From positions 1 through 56,696 of the forward strand of contig CAYXZO010000007.1 of NCBI GenBank assembly GCA_964469505.1: a DNA stretch of 56,696 nucleotides. Direction: 5' to 3'. Positions 35,433 through 43,073 of the stretch are shown here, in pieces. The notes under the pieces are model-generated. The model was not told where the DNA came from and made no database searches. It was given only the letters and a program-made list of their open reading frames with translations. The translations under genes were made by a program, and so were the position numbers. Source of the stretch: CAYXZO01 sp964469505. Lineage in GTDB: Bacteria > Fidelibacterota > UBA8477 > JABMPR01. Position 1 is the first letter of the stretch, and each line of letters begins with the position of its first letter.

Positions 35433-36108
35433 CGGTTATCTTTTCTCCCTCAAGTTTTTGCTCTCCTTGTCCGGGCCATTCGGCCAGAACGGTTAATCCT
35501 CCCCGTACTGCTTGGCGTGGCTTTACTAAAACCCGGCATGTGCGAGGAATCCACACATCCATTCGGCTGCCGAATTTTATCAATCCGTAACGGGTTCCCT
35601 GTTCCACCACATCCCCTTCCCGGAGCTTATTGATTATGCGCCGGGCCACTAATCCCGCTACCTGAGCCACCTTGACCCGCCGGGATCCGTTTTCTATTCC
35701 AACCGTGCTCTGCTCATTGGTCTCGGAGGCTTCTGGATCAAAGGCCGCCTTGAAAGTTCCATAGCGGTAAGTAACGAAAGCCACTTTACCCGCAATGGGC
35801 GTGCGATTGATATGCACATTGAAAGCTGAGAGAAAAATCGTTATTCGATGGCAGGGGCCGACAAAATCATCCTCTTCCTGGCTCACCTTTAACACAGTTC
35901 CATCACCCGGACTCAGAATGTGGCGGGGATTGGTTTTGATTTCCCGTTCGGGATCCCGGAAAAAGAACAAAGTAAAAGCCGTCCCCAAGCCCGCCACTGC
36001 GGCCAGGATCTGCCAGATTCCATGGGATCGGTCTAAAAAACTCACCACAGCCAGCGCAATGGTAATTCCCAGAGCAATGAGAATGTTCGGCAAACCTTCC
36101 CGGGCCAA
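35419..36108 (-). CDS. psd: Phosphatidylserine decarboxylase (short type)
   Basis: 229 residues. Two N-terminal helices, then the decarboxylase core. SPGDGTVLKV and NVHINRTPIAGKV are family signatures, and the self-cleavage site that yields the pyruvoyl cofactor is Gly180-Ser181 in LIKFGSRMDVWIP. The start is TTG, with GGAGG eight bases upstream. A 127-bp gap separates it from htrA. TTGACG is present in that gap, but no convincing -10 is spaced correctly. Confidence 0.95.
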   Translation of the reverse strand: MAREGLPNILIALGITIALAVVSFLDRSHGIWQILAAVAGLGTAFTLFFFRDPEREIKTNPRHILSPGDGTVLKVSQEEDDFVGPCHRITIFLSAFNVHINRTPIAGKVAFVTYRYGTFKAAFDPEASETNEQSTVGIENGSRRVKVAQVAGLVARRIINKLREGDVVEQGTRYGLIKFGSRMDVWIPRTCRVLVKPRQAVRGGLTVLAEWPGQGEQKLEGEKITDEET

Positions 36109-36235
36109 GGTTCTTACCTCCGCGATCCAGCTTTAATCATGTGGCAAAAATAACCTTTTCCATTGGGAAACATACGTCAATCTGGAATTTTACACTTCCC
36201 CTGTAGCAGATCTTTCCACCCCTCCTTGGCAGTTC

Positions 36236-37429
36236 TCATTCCAGCGTCACCTGAACCCGGAAACGGCTTCCCTCCCGCCAAAGAGTGAAAACCACCTGAT
36301 CCCCATGGCGTAAATCATTACTCAGGATGTAACTGAAAATGTCCTGATCATTGCGCACTTTCTGGTTATCGATACCGATTATGACGTCGCCCACCTTAAT
36401 TCCCGCTTTATCCGCCGGTGAATTACGTTCCACTTCCACCACCAGAACTCCTTCCGAGAAATCCAGATGCAGCACTCGAGCCAGGCTGGGGTCTAGATTT
36501 TGTACCGTCAAACCGGTGGTATAGTGACGATCTACGTAACCCCGTTCCCGCAGCTCGCTGATGATTTTCAAAGCATGGTTAATAGGGATGGCGAAACCGA
36601 TCCCGATTGAGCCGCTGCTGCGCCCCCCACCGGTGAAGATAAAGGTGTTGATTCCGATTACCTCGCCCGCCGCATTAACCAGGGGCCCGCCACTATTGCC
36701 AGGGTTAATGGAAGCATCGGTCTGGATCATATTCTGATAAACCCGCCCTGACCGTTGAATACCGAAATCCATGTCAATCCCGCTGACAATACCGGCGGTG
36801 GCGATGGGTTCTCTGCTTTGATTAAGCAGTCCAAACGGATTACCCAGGGCAATGGCCCATTCCCCGATGATTACGTCATCAGAATTACCCAAGGGAGCTG
36901 CTGGAAAGATTTCCTCTCCATCGATTTTCAACAGCGCCAGGTCGGTTTTTTTATCGATCCCCACCAGCTTAGCGTGAAATTCCTTGCCACCCGGCAGGGT
37001 CACCGTGATTTCACTGGCTCCTTCGACTACGTGACTGTTGGTGATTACATAGCCTTGGGGATCGTAGATAAACCCCGACCCCAGACTCTGAACTTTTTGT
37101 TCGAACCAGGGAGGCATGGACGGCATCAGAAACCGCCAGAAAGGATCTTCATAGAGCGGTGAGCGGGCGTAGCGAATCTGGGTCACGGTAACTCCCACCA
37201 CTGTCGGTGCAACCCGTTGAATGGCTCGGGTCAGAGCGGTCGTGCGGCTGTCATCAACTGTAGGTGGCGGACTGGTTTGCACCGCCGGCCGCACCGGAAC
37301 GGCAGCTGTTATCGGGGTTGGAGAAGGAGCACTTTGCGGCCGCCACCGACGGACCTCACTAAGCGTCAGGGTAAACATCCCTAAGCTCAGTGCCAGGGCA
37401 AAGAAGAATAAAGTTAAACGCCTAAGCAT
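36236..37429 (-). CDS. HtrA/DegP family serine protease with one PDZ domain
   Basis: 397 residues. An N-terminal signal anchor (LTLFFFALALSLGMFTLTL) and a Pro-rich linker are followed by a trypsin-like domain with triad His133 (ITNSHVVEG), Asp163 (KKTDLALLKI) and Ser246 (NPGNSGGPL). One PDZ domain occupies about 305-395 (VGDVIIGIDNQKVRNDQDIF). The single PDZ and anchor make it DegS-like in layout. It probably degrades or senses misfolded envelope proteins. GAGGAG lies ahead of its ATG. It is not confidently assigned to degP, degQ or degS. Confidence 0.93.
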   Translation of the reverse strand: MLRRLTLFFFALALSLGMFTLTLSEVRRWRPQSAPSPTPITAAVPVRPAVQTSPPPTVDDSRTTALTRAIQRVAPTVVGVTVTQIRYARSPLYEDPFWRFLMPSMPPWFEQKVQSLGSGFIYDPQGYVITNSHVVEGASEITVTLPGGKEFHAKLVGIDKKTDLALLKIDGEEIFPAAPLGNSDDVIIGEWAIALGNPFGLLNQSREPIATAGIVSGIDMDFGIQRSGRVYQNMIQTDASINPGNSGGPLVNAAGEVIGINTFIFTGGGRSSGSIGIGFAIPINHALKIISELRERGYVDRHYTTGLTVQNLDPSLARVLHLDFSEGVLVVEVERNSPADKAGIKVGDVIIGIDNQKVRNDQDIFSYILSNDLRHGDQVVFTLWREGSRFRVQVTLE

Positions 37430-37449
37430 TGGAGTTCTCCTCGAATTCT

Positions 37450-37467
37450 ATCCCGCCTGGGCGGGAT
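37450..37467 (-). terminator. Short intergenic hairpin before htrA
   Basis: ATCCCGC and GCGGGAT form a 7-bp stem with a 4-nt loop, touching the stop codon of the sulfatase-like gene. No T-run follows, so it is as likely to be an mRNA hairpin as a terminator. Confidence 0.35.
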
Positions 37468-38282
37468 CATAAATAGGCCTCCACATAAGGCACTTCAAAC
37501 ACTTTTTCATGAAAAACGGGGCCGTGGCCGAAAAACCCATCTTCCCCGAATAATTCACCGTGGTCAGCGGTGATGATAACAGTGGTTTCACCGACCGGAA
37601 CTCGGTTCAACAGGGTCGGCAGGAGTCGATCCAGGTTTTCTAGAGCTTGAATCTGCCGCTCCCGTAGCGCTTTGAATTCCTCCGGAGCCAGCCACTCTTG
37701 CGCCACCGCTACCGCCGGATCTGGTCCTAATCTTTTCAACACACCATGTAAACCGTGCAATACCGGTAATTCCGGAGCTCCCGGTACGTGATAAGGATAA
37801 TGAGTTTCCCCCAGATTGATGAAAAAGAATCCCGGAGCTTCGGTGGGAAAGGTTAACGTCCGGAACAGGTTGGCCCCTTCATGGGGCGTCGGTAATAGCT
37901 CGTATTTATCAAAAGCCCGATTGAGATTGGTAGCGGGATTCAAAACGGGCATAGAAACATAGGCTTCCGTGCGGTATCCCTGTTGTTTTAAGAATTCCGG
38001 CAGCGAAAAATGGGGAATGAAAGCCCGGAAATCGGCTTGCTTGATCCCCAAACGTTTATTCCATCCTTCAAACTCGCGTCGATACACGGTGGAGGCATAA
38101 ACCCTTCGTTCGTTTAGATGAGGCATGAGCCCCATGAGAAACACCTGATGGGCGGGAAAAGTCCAGCTACTGTAACTCCAGCGACGTTCCACCGGGCCCA
38201 GTTGGTCCAGATTGGGTGTGTGGGCCGCTTGCCATGCGTCGTAACGGGCGCTGTCAAAGATTAAAAACAGAACGTGTCTCAT
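37467..38282 (-). CDS. Sulfatase/alkaline-phosphatase superfamily metal-dependent hydrolase
   Basis: 271 residues. MRHVLFLIFDSARYDAW gives the N-terminal metal Asp; SYSSWTFPAHQVFLMGLMPH fits the nucleophile (Thr/Ser) strand of sulfatase-type enzymes; VIITADHGELFGEDGFFGHG carries the C-terminal Asp-His metal ligands. No cysteine is at the nucleophile site for formylglycine, so a phospho- or sulfohydrolase or transferase with a Ser/Thr nucleophile is more likely than a classical sulfatase. It is shorter than typical members. It overlaps truA by 29 bases. The substrate is unknown. Confidence 0.8.
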   Translation of the reverse strand: MRHVLFLIFDSARYDAWQAAHTPNLDQLGPVERRWSYSSWTFPAHQVFLMGLMPHLNERRVYASTVYRREFEGWNKRLGIKQADFRAFIPHFSLPEFLKQQGYRTEAYVSMPVLNPATNLNRAFDKYELLPTPHEGANLFRTLTFPTEAPGFFFINLGETHYPYHVPGAPELPVLHGLHGVLKRLGPDPAVAVAQEWLAPEEFKALRERQIQALENLDRLLPTLLNRVPVGETTVIITADHGELFGEDGFFGHGPVFHEKVFEVPYVEAYL

Positions 38283-39042
38283 CTGTCTCCTGCGGAAAAA
38301 GCTTCAATTCATCAGGATAGTGAACTTGCCAGAGGAAAAGCCCCTGAGCCGGTGCTCGATACAAGCGATGGGCCGGTGAGGGTTCAGCGAAGAGACGCTG
38401 GTATTCCTCGCGACTCATGCGCCCCCCGGCTACGGCGATCTGGCAACCCACTAAATAACGTACCATATGATGCAGAAAGCGATCGGCGCGGATCTCAAAC
38501 TCCAAACCCCAATACCCTCGACGCCACCGGGCAAATTCTACCGTGCAGGTCTTATTCTCCACCTCACTACGTTGGCTGCAAAAACTGGTGAAATCCCGTT
38601 TCCCAGGTAATTGCTGAGCTAATTCTTCCAAAACCGACAAATCCACCCGATGAGTGACCCGCCAGGCATAAGGTGCCAGAAACACATGGTCGCGCAATAG
38701 AATTTGATATCGATACTCCCGAGCTACTGCTTGAAAACGCGCGTGGAATTCAATCGGAACTTCCTGAATGGCCCGCACCTGTATATCAGAAGGCAATAAG
38801 GCAACCAGAGCCCGTTTTAGATCAACCAGGGCATAATCACCGGCGGGAACATCAGCATGGGCAACCTGACCCCAGGCGTGTACTCCGCTGTCGGTACGCC
38901 CCGCTCCGATGACGGCAATGGGGCGCTGAAAACGCTCCGCCAGGGCTGCTTCTACTGCCCCCTGCACCGTTGGGGCTTCCGGCTGCACCTGCCAACCGTG
39001 ATAACGTTGACCGTTATACGCTAAAAGCAACGCGACCCGCAT
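38254..39042 (-). CDS. truA: tRNA pseudouridine(38-40) synthase TruA
   Basis: 262 residues. GAGRTDSGVHAWGQVAH carries the catalytic Asp51. YNGQRYHGWQVQP, FHARFQAVAREYRY and FLHHMVRYLVG are further TruA signatures. It modifies the anticodon arm of many tRNAs. It overlaps its neighbours by 29 bases on both sides. Confidence 0.97.
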   Translation of the reverse strand: MRVALLLAYNGQRYHGWQVQPEAPTVQGAVEAALAERFQRPIAVIGAGRTDSGVHAWGQVAHADVPAGDYALVDLKRALVALLPSDIQVRAIQEVPIEFHARFQAVAREYRYQILLRDHVFLAPYAWRVTHRVDLSVLEELAQQLPGKRDFTSFCSQRSEVENKTCTVEFARWRRGYWGLEFEIRADRFLHHMVRYLVGCQIAVAGGRMSREEYQRLFAEPSPAHRLYRAPAQGLFLWQVHYPDELKLFPQETDETRSVFNL

Positions 39043-39865
39043 CGACTTCCATTTTTCGCCAGGCGTGGTAGCTCAGGATAAACCAAATGCTCTCACCCCC
39101 CCATAACCACAACAGGAAATACTGGTTTAAAAGGAAAAGAACCGCACCAACTACCAGCCAGATCAATAACCAAAAAAGTGAAGTGCTCTCCCGGGCCAAG
39201 CTGGGAGGCGGCAAGCGGCGGAGGGCCAGAGATTCTCCCAGATGAACCGCCAGCACAATGGTACGGGCTACCAGAGTTTGAAGCAGTAGGGCTCCTTCAG
39301 CTACCCGCCGGCGCAAGCCGAATTTTTCTTTCGGATTATTTCGTCGGAATAATTTCAAAGCCTGGTGTAGCCGCTCCGCTTCTCGGCGCAACAAGGGCAG
39401 GAAACGCACACTCAAAAACAGAAATAACAAGCTTTTCTCCCAGGGGAGTCCTAATGGACGGAGCGGGAGCAGCAATAAAGCCCCTATACGCGGCACTACC
39501 ACTGCATCGGTGCGTTTAGCCATACTGCCCAGCAAGGCCAGGGGCACCACAAGTCGGGCCAGCTGGCGTAGGAGATTGCCGAAAATCGCCCATGAAATCT
39601 GTTCACCGTTCAACCAGTCTATAAAGGGTTTGCGGTAGGCTTCCACCAGCACCAATTGAAACAGAAAGAGTAATCCCACTAATGGCAGTAGCGCTTTCAA
39701 GGCCCTGGGATTACTGCTCAGCAAGATGATCAGAGCCCCTGTCAGCAACAATCCCGACCACCAGAGGGGCTCTTGAAGCCAGAGACTGGCCAAAAATAAC
39801 GAGCCAAGTCCCAGACCAACCCACAAGCGAGGAAATCCGTGCAATTTGCTAATTAAAAACTCCAT
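39014..39865 (-). CDS. EcfT/CbiQ-like transmembrane protein
   Basis: 283 residues with about six hydrophobic segments. RFLPLLRREAERLHQALKLF and the later LAVHLGESLALRRL resemble the two coupling helices of EcfT/CbiQ, the transmembrane component of energy-coupling-factor vitamin and metal transporters. The Ala-Arg-Gly signature is not conserved, and no EcfA ATPase or S component is nearby, so an actual transport role is uncertain. It overlaps the DUF5683 gene by 13 bases and truA by 29. Confidence 0.65.
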   Translation of the reverse strand: MEFLISKLHGFPRLWVGLGLGSLFLASLWLQEPLWWSGLLLTGALIILLSSNPRALKALLPLVGLLFLFQLVLVEAYRKPFIDWLNGEQISWAIFGNLLRQLARLVVPLALLGSMAKRTDAVVVPRIGALLLLPLRPLGLPWEKSLLFLFLSVRFLPLLRREAERLHQALKLFRRNNPKEKFGLRRRVAEGALLLQTLVARTIVLAVHLGESLALRRLPPPSLARESTSLFWLLIWLVVGAVLFLLNQYFLLWLWGGESIWFILSYHAWRKMEVDAGRVAFSV

Positions 39866-40458
39866 CGGAGGGTGAGGAATAACTCATCCCTAGTGCGGTA
39901 CCAGTGAGCCTCTACCGGAGCCAGCCTATGCCGGGCCTGCAGCCAGGCCGACAAGCCACTGGTAAAATGGTTCATAAATATGCCCCACAAAGCTACCTGA
40001 ACCCACTTGCGGGCCTGGTAGTAGGTCCGTTTTTGGGCTCGGAAGCGGGCCTGATCTTCCGAGGATTTCCAGGCCCACCCCCACCCGCTGGCAGGATCGT
40101 AGAGGGCCGTGTAATTTCTATCCCGTAACATTTGCTCATTGTAAGTGGTGACGTCTGAGTAAAGTCCCACCTGATCAAAGAAAACACCGTCTTTGTCGGC
40201 AGGATTTTCCACCCCGGCCCTTGAAGCCGCCAGCCACCACATGGTCTCCCGGGTTTGCCTGGCGTGCTGTTGCAGCGCTCCGGTTAAAATCCACAGCCCG
40301 GTTTCCGTCCAGAAAAATACCTTGCCCAGTTGTTTCTGCCCCAGAGCGTATTGCCCCCATCCGGGCAAGATGAAGCTTTTAAGCGCTACGGTACCCGGTT
40401 GAGGGGCTCCATAAATCAGAGTTAAACTGAAAAACCAGACGGAAAGCTTACTTTTCAT
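39853..40458 (-). CDS. DUF5683-type membrane protein
   Basis: 201 residues. A signal peptide, then ALKSFILPGWGQYALGQKQLGKVFFWTE, the hallmark of DUF5683 proteins from FCB bacteria, and hydrophobic segments at about 45-65 and 155-175. The function of the family is unknown. It overlaps the small membrane protein gene by four bases. Confidence 0.75.
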   Translation of the reverse strand: MKSKLSVWFFSLTLIYGAPQPGTVALKSFILPGWGQYALGQKQLGKVFFWTETGLWILTGALQQHARQTRETMWWLAASRAGVENPADKDGVFFDQVGLYSDVTTYNEQMLRDRNYTALYDPASGWGWAWKSSEDQARFRAQKRTYYQARKWVQVALWGIFMNHFTSGLSAWLQARHRLAPVEAHWYRTRDELFLTLRWSF

Positions 40459-40748
40459 GTGGTACTCCGAAAATAATACAGGATCGCCGCGCTCCCGATA
40501 ATCAATAAAGTCAAACCTAGTATCAATTCCCAGGAAGGTTCGGTCTGTTCAATAAAGAGAGAATCTGTTCTAACCGGATTCGGTATGGAATCCAGAGCCG
40601 ATACAGTATCCGCAGCAGTCTGGGGAGCGTTTTTAATCACTCGTATGTAGGTAGTATCAACAGCTAAAATCCGGCTGGGCACGGAAGCCACGCCCAAGGC
40701 GAAAAAAAACAGCACTACCCAGGGAGTGATTTTAGCTCCGACGGCCAT
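40455..40748 (-). CDS. Small exported protein with C-terminal membrane helix
   Basis: About 97 residues from the ATG at 40748, chosen because AAAGGAG stands six bases upstream. A signal peptide (WVVLFFFALGVASVPS) is followed by a 40-residue extracytoplasmic part and a C-terminal helix (LILGLTLLIIGSAAILYYF). No family is recognised. It overlaps the end of lnt and the start of the DUF5683 gene, so the three are probably translated together. Confidence 0.65.
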   Translation of the reverse strand: MAVGAKITPWVVLFFFALGVASVPSRILAVDTTYIRVIKNAPQTAADTVSALDSIPNPVRTDSLFIEQTEPSWELILGLTLLIIGSAAILYYFRSTT

Positions 40749-42288
40749 TTCGAGCTCCTTTCGCCGGCCAGAAAAATACGGCAATGAGCAAAAGGCTGGT
40801 TATACCTACCACCAATAAGGCCCATACATCTCCATATTTTTGATAAAAGCTGGGGCGGGGGTTCAGCGGTAAATCAAATACTATAGTGCCCCGCCGATTC
40901 AGATCCAGCTGTACCGGAATTTCACCACTGGGCAAGAATATGGCGCTGATTCCCGTTTGTGCCACCCTGATGACGCTGATGCGGTTCTCAATGGCTCGCA
41001 TACGACCCGCGGCGAAATGCTGATAGGGTCCTTCTGAGCGCCCCAGCCATCCGTCATTGGTAATGATGGACATAATTTTGGCCCCTTTCGACAGGAAGTC
41101 ACGAAAAAAATAGGGGTCGGCCGATTCATAACAGATCACTACGCCCATGGGCACCTTCAATGAATCACTCCCCATGGGTACCACCAAGCTTTCCGCGCCA
41201 GGCTCGAAATTGGCCTGACCGAAATTCAAGGCCTTCAGCATCGGGAAACGGTCCGATAGGGGGATTCTTTCAGCAAAGGGCACCAGACGGCGTTTACTGT
41301 AGATTTCCGGTTCCGTGGAATCGGGGCGGAAGAAAAAGGCGGAGTTGTAGAAATTGTACCCATCGGCATGCCGAACATGATGCAGGGCTCCAGTGAGAAT
41401 CGAGACCCGATGGGAATCCACGAAGTTGCGGATCAGCTTCAGATATCGGGGGTAATAAGCCAGATGGGCTGGAACGGCCGTTTCTGGCCAGACGATAATC
41501 TTAGCTCCCTGGCGAGCCAGCTTACCGCTGGTTTGTAGCAATTGGATGACCTGAGCCGTTTTCCGGGAGTAATCCCACTTCTCCAGGGGGTCTTCATTGG
41601 TTTGAATCAACCCCACTCTGAGAGTGGGAAACGATTGTTGGTTAAAGTACCGAATGCGCCACCAACCGGTCACGAATGTAACGATCAACATCAGGGCAAC
41701 GCCCAACCAGCCCAGCAGTTGCTGTCGGGGTCGTCGAAAGTCGAATTCGATCTGATAAATCAGAGTGTTGATCAGTACCACCCAGAAGCTGATCAGGTAA
41801 ATCCCCCCCCACTCGGCTATTTGCAACACCGGCAAGAACAGATTCTGGCTCATGGCCAGGGAAAGCCAGGGGAAACCCAGGGCCGATTTGTGATAGCTGA
41901 ACAGATATTCCAGTGAGGTCCAGAAAAAAGGAGCCAGCCAGATAGCCCGTCGCCCCAATTTTAACCCGCTGCGCGCTAGGAGCAGACCAAACAGGCCGGG
42001 ATACAAGGCCATGTAGGCCGCCGCTCCCAGCATAGACAGCCAGGCGATCCACCAGGAAGTACCCGAATTATTGGCTATCCAATTAAGAGTACCTAGAGTG
42101 AACACTAACCCGGTCAGATACCCCAGGCGAAATCCGTGTTGCCAACCCGCTTCTTCCAGTGCGATCCAGAGAGGTAGCCAGGCAAACCAAGCTAAAAACC
42201 CCAAGTTGAAAGGGGGATAGCTGAGGGCCAACAGAACACCACTAAAAGCACTCAGCCAATAAGGCGATATCCTGGACGTGTAGTTCAT
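40732..42288 (-). CDS. lnt: Apolipoprotein N-acyltransferase
   Basis: 518 residues. About six membrane helices in the first 210 residues precede a nitrilase-like periplasmic domain. The Glu-Lys-Cys triad is seen in IVWPETAVPAH, YSKRRLVPFAER and VVICYESADPYFF. It adds the third acyl chain to lipoproteins at the outer face of the inner membrane, a step before LolA-type transport (a LolA-like gene is at 18812). It overlaps ruvX by four bases. Confidence 0.96.
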   Translation of the reverse strand: MNYTSRISPYWLSAFSGVLLALSYPPFNLGFLAWFAWLPLWIALEEAGWQHGFRLGYLTGLVFTLGTLNWIANNSGTSWWIAWLSMLGAAAYMALYPGLFGLLLARSGLKLGRRAIWLAPFFWTSLEYLFSYHKSALGFPWLSLAMSQNLFLPVLQIAEWGGIYLISFWVVLINTLIYQIEFDFRRPRQQLLGWLGVALMLIVTFVTGWWRIRYFNQQSFPTLRVGLIQTNEDPLEKWDYSRKTAQVIQLLQTSGKLARQGAKIIVWPETAVPAHLAYYPRYLKLIRNFVDSHRVSILTGALHHVRHADGYNFYNSAFFFRPDSTEPEIYSKRRLVPFAERIPLSDRFPMLKALNFGQANFEPGAESLVVPMGSDSLKVPMGVVICYESADPYFFRDFLSKGAKIMSIITNDGWLGRSEGPYQHFAAGRMRAIENRISVIRVAQTGISAIFLPSGEIPVQLDLNRRGTIVFDLPLNPRPSFYQKYGDVWALLVVGITSLLLIAVFFWPAKGARNGRRS

Positions 42289-42698
42289 CTACCGGACTGC
42301 TCCCTTAAGAATTGTTCCAGAATGACAGCCGCTGCCGTCTGGTCCACCAACCCCTTGTTACGGCGGGCCTTTTTGCCCGCTTGACGCAGTCGTGCTCGAG
42401 CTTCATGGCTGGAATAGGCTTCGTCAACGGTGTGAATAGGTATTTGCGGCAGGGTTTCCCGCAGTTGCCTAATGAATTCTCTCACCCGTCGAGTCTGGTC
42501 GGATTCGGTATCATCGGCCCGCAACGGCAGCCCGACTACTATTTCCGTCACCTCCTGTTCTCGCACCAGTTCAGCCAGTTGAGTCAGCAGCTCCGTGGTG
42601 GATTTCACCGCCAGGGTACGGTAGGGGCTGCTGATTATCCGCATAGGGTCGGATAAGGCCAGCCCTACCCTACGGGCGCCATAATCAATGCCCAGCAC
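42285..42698 (-). CDS. ruvX: Putative pre-16S rRNA nuclease YqgF/RuvX
   Basis: 137 residues from GTG. LGIDYGARRVGLALSDP is the RNase H-like N-terminal strand with the first acidic residue; IVVGLPLRADDTES and VDEAYSSHEAR carry the others. YqgF trims the 5' end of 16S rRNA and was earlier proposed as a junction resolvase. It precedes lnt with an ATGA overlap. Confidence 0.95.
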   Translation of the reverse strand: MLGIDYGARRVGLALSDPMRIISSPYRTLAVKSTTELLTQLAELVREQEVTEIVVGLPLRADDTESDQTRRVREFIRQLRETLPQIPIHTVDEAYSSHEARARLRQAGKKARRNKGLVDQTAAAVILEQFLREQSGR

Positions 42699-42734
42699 TC
42701 GCCCAGGTAACCTTGACCTGCCGGGGATGTTGTA

Positions 42735-43043
42735 TTACTCCAGTGGTTTTTTCAATACGTCTTTAAGTAGTTTACCCGGCCGGAAGTGGGTCTTCCGTCT
42801 GGGAGGTACATATATCACCTCGTTGGTGCGAGGATTGCGGGCCCGGGGTTTGGCTTTAGTAGGTTTAACCTCAAAAACACCAAAATTGCGAATCTCAATG
42901 CGAATATTAGGTTCGTCGCCACTCATCAATTCCCGCAACACGGTAAATACCGCATCTACGATTTCTTCGGTCTCGGCCATTTTAGTACCAGTCTTGTCCG
43001 CAGTGAGCCGAGCTACATCCTTTTTGGTATAAGTGATTGCCAT
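42735..43043 (-). CDS. HU/IHF family DNA-binding protein
   Basis: 102 residues from the ATG at 43043; GAAGG nine bases upstream favours it over an ATG three codons earlier. YTKKDVARLTADKTG at the N-terminus, the beta-arm region NFGVFEVKPTKAKPRARNPRTNE and a C-terminal helix are typical of HU/IHF. The ARNPRTNE arm is intact. It bends and packages DNA. Family members differ little, so HU and IHF cannot be separated. Confidence 0.93.
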   Translation of the reverse strand: MAITYTKKDVARLTADKTGTKMAETEEIVDAVFTVLRELMSGDEPNIRIEIRNFGVFEVKPTKAKPRARNPRTNEVIYVPPRRKTHFRPGKLLKDVLKKPLE

Positions 43044-43073
43044 ATCAATCATCCTTCCTCTTTTTGTAATTTT

